Part shown: in pieces, positions 17,702 to 26,790 of the stretch
Numbering within the stretch: position 1 is the stretch's first letter
Layout: every line of letters begins with the position of its first letter
Origin: VXYL01 sp965243095
GTDB taxonomy: Bacteria; Pseudomonadota; Gammaproteobacteria; Pseudomonadales; Azotimanducaceae
NCBI GenBank assembly: GCA_965243095.1
Contig: OZ251530.1
Span: forward strand, 3,410,001 to 3,474,000
Direction: 5' to 3'
Length of the DNA: 64,000 nt
The notes under the pieces: generated by a model
Told to the model about the DNA's origin: nothing
The model's database searches: none
Seen by the model: only the letters and a program-made list of their open reading frames with translations
Made by a program: the position numbers and the translations under genes

Positions 17702-19651
17702 GTGATCGAACTGCAAGGCGTTTCCCGCGACTACGGTGGCGGGGACAATGAGCGGTTGTGGGCAGTGCGCGATGTGACTTTGCGGATCGCGGAAGGCGAG
17801 TTCGTCTGTCTCGCGGGGCCGTCCGGGTCCGGCAAGTCCACCTTGCTGAACATCATCGGCGGCTTGGATATGCCGACCGCCGGCGCGTATCGCTTCTCCG
17901 GCACCAACACCGCGAAGTTGGACGCCGATGCGTGGGCTGCACTGCGCCGGGACGCCATCGGGTTCGTGTTCCAAGGTGTTCACCTCATGGACGCCGAGAC
18001 GGCGCGCGTCAACGTGGCACTGCCGGCGACATACCGGGGCCTTCGCCGCGACGCGGCCAACCGGCGCGCCGAGGAGTTGCTGCGGGAGCTTGATCTCGGC
18101 GACAAAGCCGACGCCCGCGCCGGCGACCTTTCCGGCGGCGAGCGCCAGCGGGTCGCCATCGCCCGGGCGTTGATGAACGGCCCTCGCGTCATCCTCGCGG
18201 ACGAGCCGACCAGCGCCTTGGACGCCGCCCACAGCGACGAGGTGCTCGACGCCCTCGCCGCCTTGCCGAAGCGCGGGCACACCGTGGTGGTCGCCTCGCA
18301 CGACGCGGCCGTGCGAGCCCGCACGGAAAGGACGGTGGAACTGCGCGACGGCCACGTAGTGGCGGCTCCGGAAGCTGCCGCCGCACCGACCGGGCAGTTT
18401 GCGCCCGCGCCGCCCCCGGCCAGCGGTTCCTCGCCCCAGCGCACGGCGCAAGCGGCCCGCGAAGGGGCGCATGCGCTGCTCAAGCGCCCGCTCGCGGCCA
18501 CTTTGGCGGCCTTGAGCGTCGCGATTGGCGCGTGGTGCGTGATCACCACGCTAGGTTTGGCCGCCGGCGCTTACGACGAGGGCACTGCCGTGTTTGGGTG
18601 GATGGGCGGGGACGAGATCCACGCCCGCGGGCACTATAGCCGGCCGAACATCCGTGTGACGCCGGAGGACGCCGCGGCCGTCGAGACGCTCGCCGCCATC
18701 CGCCGCACTGAGATATCGGCCTTTTGGGTTGTGAATTTGCGCCGCGGGGACAAGCAACTGGAGGTGTGGCTGAACGGCACCAGCGGCGAGTTCATGCTGC
18801 AACGTCTGTGGATGGACTACACCATCGCGAGCGGCGCGGCCCTGCGCCCCGCCGACGACGCCGTCCGGGCACGGGTCGTGGTGATCAGCACGCCGGTACG
18901 CGACGCGCTGTTCGGGCCTGGCGCGGATCCCGTCGGCGAGGCGGTGTGGGTGGCAGATCAGATGTTCACGGTGAAGGGCGTTCTTGCGCCACATCCGATT
19001 ATCAGTCGCGCCATTTACCGCGAACGGGGCCAATTCGATCACTCCGCTGTAGCGCCGTTCAGCACCCTTCGGGACCTTCTCGGCGACCAACATTTGAGGG
19101 CCAACACATTGTTGTTGAGGGCGCAAGTGGAGAATCTATCTCAGCTCGAGGCGGCGGCAGCGGAGATCCTCGACTTGCTCGTTCGCCGCCACGGGGTCGT
19201 GCAGGAGGCCATACAAGTGCAGCTCAATAACCAAATCCCCGGGCGCTACTGGACTGAGATCCACAACCGGATTGCCCTGTTGGGTTCCCTGGGCGCCGCG
19301 ACTTTGCTGGCCGGCGGCTGCGGCATCACGGTGATGATGTTGACGGCGGCACGCGGCCGGGCGCGGGAGATCGCGTTGCGCATGGCGCTCGGCGCACGTC
19401 GACGCGACATCGCGCGGCAGTTCCTAGTGGAGGCTTGCTTGACGGCGGTGGTCGGGGGCGTGGTCGGCGCGGTCCTCGGCCTCGCCACCGGAGCCATCTT
19501 GGCGACAGCGTTCAAGATGCCGATTTCATACGAGGCGTGGTTCCTACCTGCCGCGTTCGCCGCCGCCGTAACCGTGGGGCTTGCGGCCGGCATCGTCCCG
19601 GCGCGACGGGCCTCGGGCTTGGACCCGGCGGCCGTGTTGGCCGAGGAGTAA
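17702..19651 (+). CDS. MacB-like ABC exporter paired with peptide 2
   Basis: 649 residues, starting at GTG (MIELQGVSRDYGG). All ATPase motifs are present: GPSGSGKST, LSGGERQRVAIARA, VILADEPTSALD and VASHD. The permease has the first helix after about residue 270, a periplasmic domain with WMDYTIASGA and YRERGQFDH, and three closing helices ending GLAAGIVPARRASGLDP. It is closest in this window to the exporters at 4062 and 8881. The likely operon is peptide 2 plus exporter, driven from 17327-17355. Expected role: inner-membrane, ATP-driven transfer or extraction of a substrate in the periplasm, possibly the peptide, since MacB mechanotransmission acts on periplasmic substrates such as already secreted peptides. 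Confidence 0.87.
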   Translation: MIELQGVSRDYGGGDNERLWAVRDVTLRIAEGEFVCLAGPSGSGKSTLLNIIGGLDMPTAGAYRFSGTNTAKLDADAWAALRRDAIGFVFQGVHLMDAETARVNVALPATYRGLRRDAANRRAEELLRELDLGDKADARAGDLSGGERQRVAIARALMNGPRVILADEPTSALDAAHSDEVLDALAALPKRGHTVVVASHDAAVRARTERTVELRDGHVVAAPEAAAAPTGQFAPAPPPASGSSPQRTAQAAREGAHALLKRPLAATLAALSVAIGAWCVITTLGLAAGAYDEGTAVFGWMGGDEIHARGHYSRPNIRVTPEDAAAVETLAAIRRTEISAFWVVNLRRGDKQLEVWLNGTSGEFMLQRLWMDYTIASGAALRPADDAVRARVVVISTPVRDALFGPGADPVGEAVWVADQMFTVKGVLAPHPIISRAIYRERGQFDHSAVAPFSTLRDLLGDQHLRANTLLLRAQVENLSQLEAAAAEILDLLVRRHGVVQEAIQVQLNNQIPGRYWTEIHNRIALLGSLGAATLLAGGCGITVMMLTAARGRAREIALRMALGARRRDIARQFLVEACLTAVVGGVVGAVLGLATGAILATAFKMPISYEAWFLPAAFAAAVTVGLAAGIVPARRASGLDPAAVLAEE

Positions 19652-19670
19652 TGTCCGGCTTCCGGGGCCG

Positions 19671-19808
19671 TTAGTTTCCTTGAAAGTCGTAGCTCAGTTC
19701 CAAATAGAGCACCCGGCCGCGCAAATCCACGCGCTTCGTGTCGTAAGGCAACCCCCGGTCGGACAGCATGAACGGGAAACTCTTGTCGAACACGTTGCGG
19801 CCTCGGCA
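19671..19808 (-). pseudogene. C-terminal fragment of a TonB-dependent receptor gene
   Basis: The minus strand reads RGRNVFDKSFPFMLS, then YDTKRVDLRGRVLYLELSYDF and a stop, matching RNVFDKKPPFML...RRVDLRRRVLFFELAYDF at the end of the receptor at 14063-16837, but in the opposite orientation. About 45 codons remain. The fragment sits between the end of the exporter gene and the end of the thioredoxin-like gene, so an old receptor gene upstream was deleted when neighbouring material arrived. Confidence 0.8.
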
Positions 19809-19816
19809 CCCGCGCT

Positions 19817-21058
19817 TTAATTGAACAGCTCGGCGAGTTTCTCGTCGAGCTTGTGGCCGCGCAGATCACGCGCCAAGATGTCGCCGCTTGCGGCATCCAC
19901 CAAGTAGTTCTTGGGCACGCCGGTCACTTGGTAGGCGAGCGGGGCGTCGGCTTCTTCGCCCATGCCGAGGTTGTGCCACGGCAGTTGCTCCTCCTCGGAG
20001 GCGATTTCCCAGTCGTCGCGGTCGTTGTCGATGGTGAAGGAGACGATCTCGAAGCCCTTGCTCTTGTAGCGCTCGTAGGCCTCCTTCATGTGCGGAATCT
20101 CCACCCGGCAGGGGCCGCACCAAGACGCCCAGAACTCCACCAGCACCACCTTGCTGTTCGCGCGCACGTCCGCCAAGCGCACGGATTCGCCGTCCAGCGT
20201 CTCGGCCTCGAAGTCGCGGATGTCCTCGCCCACCGCGAACTGCTTGCGCTCCTTGGCGCGTTTGGCGGCGCTCTCCTCGGCGCGGGCGAGTTGCTCGGCC
20301 ACCCAAAGGTCGTCCGGGGTGAGCTTGGCGAGATCGCGCAGAGCGTCGAGAATCCACGGGCCGCCAAGCCAAGTGGATTCGATGACCAAGCGGCGCACCA
20401 GCGGATCCGGGTGCGTGGTGGAAATGCGCTTGCGGCCTTCGGTTTCCAAATCCAACGTGCGCTGGAACACCTCTTGGTAGCGGTCGATGCGGCGGCGCTT
20501 CTCCGCCTCGGTTTCGCCGTCCACGGCCGGCAGCAGGCGCTCGTATTCGGCCATCGCTTCCAGGTACTCCGGGGAACGCGACCAAGCGTTGTACACCGCG
20601 TCGTTGTACTTGCCGCCTTCGATGTGGAAGCGGCCGCGGCGGCGCATCACCAGGCGCAGCTCGCCCGGCTCCAGGATGAAGGCGTTGCCCTTCACCGGCG
20701 CGAAGCGCTGGCCCTCGTGGCCTTGGGCGTTCAAGACGTAGAAGAACACGCGCTGCGGCGCATCGACCTCGCCCTTGAGTTGGAAGGTGCCGTCCTCGCG
20801 CAGGGCGGCTTTCGCCACCACGTCCAGCGTGTCCTCCACGGAGCGCTGCTCGCCGCCGGACGCCGCCGCCATGCTGGCCCCCGACATTCTCGCCCCGCCC
20901 GCGCTCTTGGGCCGCCAAACGACGAAATCGCCACTGGCGTAGAGCACCGAAAGGTCTCCTTCGAGCACGAATTCGCGTTCCGCCGGCGCGTCGGCGGCGA
21001 ACGCCGCTGCGCCGGCCAGCAGAGCAAGCGCGGCAAACCGCGCCAAAGCCGTTCTCAT
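19817..21058 (-). CDS. Exported thioredoxin-like (TlpA-type) protein with N-terminal DUF4369-like domain
   Basis: 413 residues from the ATG at 21058. The signal peptide is MRTALARF plus an alanine-rich stretch ending AAFAADA. The N-terminal half is a beta-rich region (LKGEVDAPQRVFFYVLN...) like the DUF4369 domain often found before TlpA modules. The C-terminal half, from about residue 270, is a thioredoxin fold with the active site WASWCGPCR and the cis-proline segment TGVPKNYLVD. Such proteins reduce disulfides in the periplasm or serve receptor-linked cargo maturation. It is divergently transcribed from dsbD at 21204, and DsbD is the usual electron source for periplasmic TlpA-like proteins, so a functional link is likely. 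Confidence 0.85.
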   Translation of the reverse strand: MRTALARFAALALLAGAAAFAADAPAEREFVLEGDLSVLYASGDFVVWRPKSAGGARMSGASMAAASGGEQRSVEDTLDVVAKAALREDGTFQLKGEVDAPQRVFFYVLNAQGHEGQRFAPVKGNAFILEPGELRLVMRRRGRFHIEGGKYNDAVYNAWSRSPEYLEAMAEYERLLPAVDGETEAEKRRRIDRYQEVFQRTLDLETEGRKRISTTHPDPLVRRLVIESTWLGGPWILDALRDLAKLTPDDLWVAEQLARAEESAAKRAKERKQFAVGEDIRDFEAETLDGESVRLADVRANSKVVLVEFWASWCGPCRVEIPHMKEAYERYKSKGFEIVSFTIDNDRDDWEIASEEEQLPWHNLGMGEEADAPLAYQVTGVPKNYLVDAASGDILARDLRGHKLDEKLAELFN

Positions 21059-21203
21059 GTATCTCGCCTCCCGTTTGGCCTTTGGTGTCCGGCTGTTGAG
21101 ACAGCCCGCGCCGGTGACGGTTCCGCCCGAAGCCGGGCGAACCAACGGCGGTAGTATAAGGACTAACGACGCGGTGCGTCTTCGTCCGTTGGAGGATCGA
21201 AAC

Positions 21204-23396
21204 GTGAAACACACCCGCCGAATGGCAACCCTCGCGGCGCTAGCGGCGGTTTCCGCCTTGGCTTCCGTCCACGCGGCGGCGGCCGCGGCCGTGGAAACGC
21301 GACATTCGGCGGTGGCGCTGTTGGCCGAGCACGCCAGCCTGCCCGGCGATGGCGGCGCCGTCACCGTCGGCTTGCACTTGGAACCCGACCGGGGCTGGCA
21401 TGCCTACTGGATCAACCCGGGGGACGCCGGCTTGCCGGTGACGTTGCGCTGGACGCTGCCAGACGGTTTCGCAGCCGCCGAGCCGCGCTATCCCACGCCG
21501 CATGTGATTCCGTTCGGCGACCTGGTCACCTACGGCTTCAACGAGGCGATCTTGCTGTTGACCGAGCTGACGGTGCCGGCGGGCTTGCGCGAGGGCGACG
21601 TGGAGCTCGCGGTGAAGGTGCGCTGGGTGGTGTGCGACGACGAGCTGTGCGTACCGGAGCAGGCGAATCTCTCGCTCACCTTGCCGGTGGGCGACGGCGC
21701 GCCCGACGCCGCGCAAACCTCGCGGTTCGCCAGCGCCCGCTCGAAGCTGCCGCGGCCGGTGGATTGGCCGGCGCGGTTCGAGCACGACGGCGACGAGGTG
21801 CGCGTGGCCGTGCAAACCCCGGCAGGAGCAGGGGGAATGAGCGACCCGTACCTGTTCGTCGCCCGCAAGCACACGGTCCGCTACGAGCGGCAGGAGGCGT
21901 CGTTCGCGCCGCGCGGCGTGGTGTTTTCGATGGCGGCGGGCATTCGCGCCGACAAGGCGGATGCGTTTGACGCCGTGCTGGCGTTCACGGACGACGACGG
22001 CGCGGCGCAGGCGGTTTGGCTGGACGTCGCCGCCGGCGAAGGGTTGTCGGCATTGGTGGCCGGCGGTGGCACCACGGCGGGCGCGGGCACGATCGCGGCC
22101 GGCGATGGCGGTGGCGCTGCGGTTTCGGCATCAACTACGGCCGGCACCCTTTCGCTGGGCCTCGCGCTCCTGTTCGCGTTCCTCGGCGGCGTCATCCTGA
22201 ACCTGATGCCCTGCGTCTTCCCCATTCTCAGCATGAAGGCGCTGAGCTTGGCGAACACCGGCGGCGACCGGCGCACGGCGCGCGAGGGCGGGTTGCTCTA
22301 CACCGCCGGCATCCTCGTCGCGTTCGCCGCCGTGGGCGCGCTGCTGCTGGGCCTGCGCGCCGCCGGCAGCCAAGTGGGATGGGGTTTTCAGTTGCAGTCG
22401 CCCACGGTGAACCTGGTGCTGGCGCTGTTGCTGCTGGCCATCGCCTTGAACCTCGCCGGGGTGTTCGAGATCGGCGCGCGGCTGGCCGGCGTTGGCGGCG
22501 GCTTGGCCAGCGGCAGCGAGCGGCGGGCGGCGTTCTTCACGGGCCTGTTGGCGGTGGTGGTCGCCACGCCGTGTACGGCGCCGTTCATGGCCGGCGCCCT
22601 CGGCTACGCGCTGACGCAACCGCCCGCCGTGGCGCTGGCGGTGTTCCTGCTGCTGGGGCTGGGGCTGGCCTTCCCGTATCTGGTGTTGAGCTGGGTGCCG
22701 GCGGTGGCGCGCGCCCTGCCCCGCCCCGGCCCGTGGATGGCCACCTTCCGCAACATTCTGGCGTTTCCGATGTTCGCCACGGCGGTGTGGCTGTTCTGGG
22801 TGATCGGCAATCAGCTGGGCGTGGACGCGATGGCGGTGGGCCTGCTGGCGGCGCTGGCGTTCGGCTTCGCGCTGTGGGCCTTCGGGCGCGTCTTCGGCAA
22901 CGCCCGGCCGTGGGTGTGGCGCGGGGCCGCGGCCGCGGGACTGGTGTTGGCGGTGGCGACCGGTTGGAAGATGCACGACTTCCAGCCCAGCGCGGCCGGC
23001 GACCACGCGGGCCGCTTGGGGCAGCTGGAGTTGGAGCCGTTCACGCCGGCGCGGGTGACCGGCTACTTGGCGCAAGGGCAGCCGCTTTTTCTCTATTTCA
23101 CCGCCGACTGGTGCGTGAGCTGCAAGGTGAACGAGCGCGTGGCGCTGGCATCGGACGCGGTGGGCGAGGCGTTCCGCGAACGCGGCGTGAAGGTGGTGGA
23201 AGGCGATTGGACGAACGAGGACGCCGTGATCACCGAATGGCTGCACCGCTACGGGCGCGTGGGCGTGCCGCTGTACCTGTACTTCCCGCGCGGCTCGTCG
23301 CTGGACACGGCAACGGTGCTGCCGCAGATTCTGGTGCCGGATGTGGTCATCGACGCGGTGGATGCGGCCGACGCCCATGCCGTGGCCGCAGCGTAA
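21204..23396 (+). CDS. dsbD: Thiol:disulfide interchange protein DsbD family
   Basis: 730 residues. The GTG at 21204 is chosen because GGAGG lies 8 bases before it and the product then starts with a signal peptide (KHTRRMATLAALAAVSALAS). Domain order: an N-terminal periplasmic DsbD-alpha/DsbC-like immunoglobulin domain (to about residue 300), an eight-helix transmembrane domain with its two redox cysteines in LNLMPCVFPI and VATPCTAPFMAGALG, and a C-terminal thioredoxin domain with ADWCVSCK. It carries electrons from cytoplasmic thioredoxin across the inner membrane to periplasmic proteins. The divergent TlpA-like gene is a probable client. Confidence 0.9.
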   Translation: MKHTRRMATLAALAAVSALASVHAAAAAAVETRHSAVALLAEHASLPGDGGAVTVGLHLEPDRGWHAYWINPGDAGLPVTLRWTLPDGFAAAEPRYPTPHVIPFGDLVTYGFNEAILLLTELTVPAGLREGDVELAVKVRWVVCDDELCVPEQANLSLTLPVGDGAPDAAQTSRFASARSKLPRPVDWPARFEHDGDEVRVAVQTPAGAGGMSDPYLFVARKHTVRYERQEASFAPRGVVFSMAAGIRADKADAFDAVLAFTDDDGAAQAVWLDVAAGEGLSALVAGGGTTAGAGTIAAGDGGGAAVSASTTAGTLSLGLALLFAFLGGVILNLMPCVFPILSMKALSLANTGGDRRTAREGGLLYTAGILVAFAAVGALLLGLRAAGSQVGWGFQLQSPTVNLVLALLLLAIALNLAGVFEIGARLAGVGGGLASGSERRAAFFTGLLAVVVATPCTAPFMAGALGYALTQPPAVALAVFLLLGLGLAFPYLVLSWVPAVARALPRPGPWMATFRNILAFPMFATAVWLFWVIGNQLGVDAMAVGLLAALAFGFALWAFGRVFGNARPWVWRGAAAAGLVLAVATGWKMHDFQPSAAGDHAGRLGQLELEPFTPARVTGYLAQGQPLFLYFTADWCVSCKVNERVALASDAVGEAFRERGVKVVEGDWTNEDAVITEWLHRYGRVGVPLYLYFPRGSSLDTATVLPQILVPDVVIDAVDAADAHAVAAA

Positions 23397-23416
23397 GACC
23401 GCGCGGGACGCCGGCG

Positions 23417-25012
23417 CTACAACGTCCAGACGGTGACTGGGCCGTCGTCTTGCGGCTCGCTCTGGCCGTGCGCCTGCGCATCCGCTTCCTCGCGACGGTC
23501 GAACAGCACCAGATGGCCCTCGGCCGCATGGCACTTCTCCATGTAGCCGAGAGTTTGCTCCACGCCGCGCTCGATGGTTCCCTCCAGGCTCTTGCGGTCC
23601 GAACCGCGCAGCACCTTGCACTCGATCACGATGCGCTGCCACAGGTCCGAAGGCTGCCCGGCCTCCCGCGGCCACAGCACCAGCAGGTCGGTTCGCCCGC
23701 GCCCCAGGCCGTACTCCCGTTCGATGCGGCCGCCGCTGTTCACGACGCGTTGCAGGTACGCCTGCAGGATGAGTTGCGGCGCGGCTTCGCGGTAGTTCTC
23801 GAAGCGCGCCAGCCAATGCTCCGCGTGTTCGCCGAAGAACGTGGCGAAGGCCGTCAGCAGCTTGTGCATGTCGAGTGCGCCGGCGTCGTCCACATACCAC
23901 GCGGTCTGCTGGTACAAGCCGCTCTGCAGGATGTAGCCGAGCTCGCGGGGAACCACCTCCGCGTAGATGGGGTTCGCAATTCGCGGCGGATGGCCGGCGT
24001 CGATCAGGCCCAAGTCGCGCAAATACTCCAAGTCTCGAACTTCGTGGTGCGCCTCGCCGCCGCTCAGAATCGGTTCGACAACCCGCCGCACGCGCTCCTC
24101 CTCCAGCTTGTGCGCCAACTGGTCCAGATGCGTCCGCCGCGAGAGGATGAGTTCCTCCCGGGCGGCGAAAATGGCATCCTTGTCAATGGTGCGCGACCGA
24201 TCCCGCCCCGCCTCGTTGTCGAAGCAGGCGCCGGCGCAGAGCGCGTTCACCAGCCACGGCTGGCCTCGCGTTTGCTTCCAAACCGCCTTGCGCGCCGCCG
24301 ACGTGAAGGGCTGCTCGGTTTCGTCCGTGTGCTGCTGCATCAGCGCGTAGGTCTCGGCTTTGCCGAAGTCGCCCAAGCGCAGCGATTTGGCGGCGACGTT
24401 GAAGGGGCTGCCGCCGGCGATCACCTCGCCGGTGCTGGAGCGGATGCGGTAGTCGCGGATGTCTCTTACGCCGCAGAGCACGATGCTGTGGGGGAAGCCT
24501 GTCGGTCGCTGTTCGTAGCCGGCGCGCATCTGGCGCAGCACGGAGAGCAAGGTGTCGCCAACGAGCGAGTCGATCTCGTCCACGAGCAGCACCAGCGGCA
24601 CGGGGTTCGCCATGCACCACTCGAATAGCAGGTCCTTCAACGCATCGTCGGGGCCGGACTGCTCGAAAATGCCCGGCCAAGCCTGCTTCGGGAACTCGTC
24701 GCCGAGGAACCGCGCGCTGGCGGCCAGACTGCTCAGGATGGAGCGCAGCCCGCGGGCGGTGTCGTCCCGTGCCACTTGGCCCACTTCCACGTTCACGTTC
24801 ACGCAGCGGAACTCGCCGACCTCGCCGCTGTTCAGCAGATCGCGCAGCGCGATGAGGGCGGAGGTTTTGCCCGTCTGCCGCGGCGCGTGCAAAACGAAGT
24901 AGCGCTTGGCTTGAATCAGGCGGAGGATCTCGTCCGTGTCGCCGCGCGCCAAGGGCGGGATGGCGTAGTGGTCTTCCGGGCGAACCGGGCCCTCGGTGTT
25001 GAAGAAGCGCAT
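23417..25012 (-). CDS. AAA-like ATPase with C-terminal PD-(D/E)XK nuclease domain, copy A
   Basis: 531 residues from the ATG at 25012 (MRFFNTEGPVRPEDHYA). The N-terminal P-loop domain has Walker A APRQTGKTSAL at about residue 40 and Walker B LVLLVDEIDSL at about 140. A helical middle follows, and a C-terminal nuclease-like domain carries RGRTDLLVLWP and IVIECKV, i.e. the D...ExK active-site pattern. This architecture is common in bacteria as AAA-ATPase-like/DUF1703-type proteins of unknown role, often multicopy and probably selfish or defence related. It is immediately followed on the same strand by a near-identical second copy. No operon partner is evident. Confidence 0.85.
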   Translation of the reverse strand: MRFFNTEGPVRPEDHYAIPPLARGDTDEILRLIQAKRYFVLHAPRQTGKTSALIALRDLLNSGEVGEFRCVNVNVEVGQVARDDTARGLRSILSSLAASARFLGDEFPKQAWPGIFEQSGPDDALKDLLFEWCMANPVPLVLLVDEIDSLVGDTLLSVLRQMRAGYEQRPTGFPHSIVLCGVRDIRDYRIRSSTGEVIAGGSPFNVAAKSLRLGDFGKAETYALMQQHTDETEQPFTSAARKAVWKQTRGQPWLVNALCAGACFDNEAGRDRSRTIDKDAIFAAREELILSRRTHLDQLAHKLEEERVRRVVEPILSGGEAHHEVRDLEYLRDLGLIDAGHPPRIANPIYAEVVPRELGYILQSGLYQQTAWYVDDAGALDMHKLLTAFATFFGEHAEHWLARFENYREAAPQLILQAYLQRVVNSGGRIEREYGLGRGRTDLLVLWPREAGQPSDLWQRIVIECKVLRGSDRKSLEGTIERGVEQTLGYMEKCHAAEGHLVLFDRREEADAQAHGQSEPQDDGPVTVWTL

Positions 25013-25097
25013 AGGCGTATTGTGGCACGTTCCGCGCGGGAACACGGCGTAGACCGCGCGGTTGCGCGTGGTTCGCGGTGCGGGCAAGACGCCTGCG

Positions 25098-26693
25098 CTA
25101 CAACGTCCAGACGGTGACTTGGCCTTCGTTCTGCGGCTCGCTTTGGCCGTGCGCCTGCGCATCCGCTTCGTCGCGGCGGTCGAACAGCACCAGATGGCCC
25201 TCGGCCGCATGGCACTTCGTCATATAGCCGAGCGTTTGCTCCACGCCGCGCTCGATGGTTCCCTCCAAGCTCTTGCGGTCCGAATCGCGCAACACCTTGC
25301 ACTCGATCACGATGCGCTGCCAAAGGTCCGAAGGCTGCCCGGCCTCCCGCGGCCACAGCACCAGCAGGTCGGTTCGCCCGCGCCCCAGGCCGTACTCCCG
25401 TTCGATGCGGCCGCCGCTGTTCACGACGCGTTGCAGATACGCCTGCAGGATGAGTTGCGGCGCGGCTTCGCGGTAGTTCTCGAAGCGCGCCAGCCAGTGC
25501 TCCGCGTGTTCGCCGAAGAACGTGGCGAACGCCGTCAGCAGCTTGCGCATGTCGAGTGCGCCAGCGGCGTCCACATACCACGCGGTCTGCTGGTACAAGC
25601 CGCTCTGCAGGATGTAGCCGAGCTCGCGCGGCACGACCTCCGCGTAGATGGGATTCGCAATTCGCGGCGGATGGCCGGCGTCGATCAGGCCCAAATCGCG
25701 CAAATACTCCAAGTCTCGAACTTCGTGGTGCGCCTCGCCGCCGCTCAGAATCGGTTCGACGACCCGCCGCACACGCTCCTCCTCCAGCTTGTGCGCCAAC
25801 TGATCTAGGTGCGTGCGGCGCGAAAGGATGAGTTCCTCGCGCGAGGCAAAGATGTCGTCCTTCGTGATGGCGCGCGACCGGTCCCGCCCCGCTTTGTTGT
25901 CGAAACACGCGCCGGCGCAGAGCGCGTTCACCAGCCACGGCTGGCCTCGCGTTTGCCTCCAAACCGCCTTGCGCGCCGCCGATGTGAAAGGCTGTTCGGT
26001 TTCGTCCGTGTGCTGCTGCATCAGCGCGTAGGTCTCGGCCTTGCCGAAGTCGCCCAAGCGCAGCGATTTGGCGGCGACGTTGAAGGGGCTGCCGCCGGCG
26101 ATCACCTCGCCGGTGCTGGAGCGGATGCGGTAGTCCCTGATATCCCGAACACCGCAGAGCACGATGCTGTGGGGGAAACCTCTCGGACGGTTGGCGTAGC
26201 CTGCTCGAAGCTGGCGCAGCACCGAGAGCAGCGTGTCGCCCACCAACGAATCGATCTCGTCCACGAGCAGCACCAGCGGCACGGGGTTCGCCATGCACCA
26301 GCGGATGAGCAAGCCTTTAAGCGCGTTTTCCGGCCCCATGTTCGCCATCACTTCGAGCCAAGCGCCGGCCGGATAGTCGTCGCCCAGCAGCAGCGCACTG
26401 TCGGCCAAGCTGCCGAGAATGGCCCGCATCCCGCGGGCCGTGTCGTCACGCGCCACTTGGCCCACCTCCACGTTCACGTCAACACAGCGGAACTCGCCCA
26501 CCTCGCCGCTGTTCAGCAGATCGCGCAGCGCGATGAGTGCGGAGGTCTTGCCCGTCTGCCGCGGCGCATGCAGCACGAAGTAGCGCTTGGCTTGAATCAG
26601 CTTGAGGATCTCTTCCTTGTCGCCGCGCGCCAGGGGCGGGATGGCGTAGTGGTCTTCCGGGCGAACCGGGCCTTCGGTATTGAAGAAGCGCAT
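25098..26693 (-). CDS. AAA-like ATPase with C-terminal PD-(D/E)XK nuclease domain, copy B
   Basis: 531 residues, same length and almost the same sequence as copy A, with Walker A APRQTGKTSAL, Walker B LVLLVDEIDSL and the nuclease residues RTDLLV...ECKV all intact. Differences cluster in residues about 105-135: this copy reads SLADSALLLGDDYPAG and copy A reads SLAASARFLGDEFPKQ. Both copies look functional. Such clustered change in otherwise conserved duplicates could come from gene conversion with a third relative or from diversifying selection. Confidence 0.85.
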   Translation of the reverse strand: MRFFNTEGPVRPEDHYAIPPLARGDKEEILKLIQAKRYFVLHAPRQTGKTSALIALRDLLNSGEVGEFRCVDVNVEVGQVARDDTARGMRAILGSLADSALLLGDDYPAGAWLEVMANMGPENALKGLLIRWCMANPVPLVLLVDEIDSLVGDTLLSVLRQLRAGYANRPRGFPHSIVLCGVRDIRDYRIRSSTGEVIAGGSPFNVAAKSLRLGDFGKAETYALMQQHTDETEQPFTSAARKAVWRQTRGQPWLVNALCAGACFDNKAGRDRSRAITKDDIFASREELILSRRTHLDQLAHKLEEERVRRVVEPILSGGEAHHEVRDLEYLRDLGLIDAGHPPRIANPIYAEVVPRELGYILQSGLYQQTAWYVDAAGALDMRKLLTAFATFFGEHAEHWLARFENYREAAPQLILQAYLQRVVNSGGRIEREYGLGRGRTDLLVLWPREAGQPSDLWQRIVIECKVLRDSDRKSLEGTIERGVEQTLGYMTKCHAAEGHLVLFDRRDEADAQAHGQSEPQNEGQVTVWTL

Positions 26694-26790
26694 AGGGGCA
26701 TTGTGGCACGTTCCGCGCGGGATTGCGGTTTCCAACCGGGGACGGGTTGTACCATTGGCCCATCGCCCATCGACAACAAGAGTTTGGAAC

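Larger units (their letters stand above)
23401..26735. repeat. Tandem duplication of an ATPase-nuclease gene with its flanks
   Basis: Two about 1.66-kb units in direct orientation, 23401-25040 and about 25080-26735. Similarity includes the gene, the bases before the start (cattgtggcacgttccgcgc) and the bases after the stop (gcgctacaacgtccagacgg). The units are close to identical except around the middle of the ATPase domain (residues about 105-135), where they diverge in patches. Confidence 0.85.
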
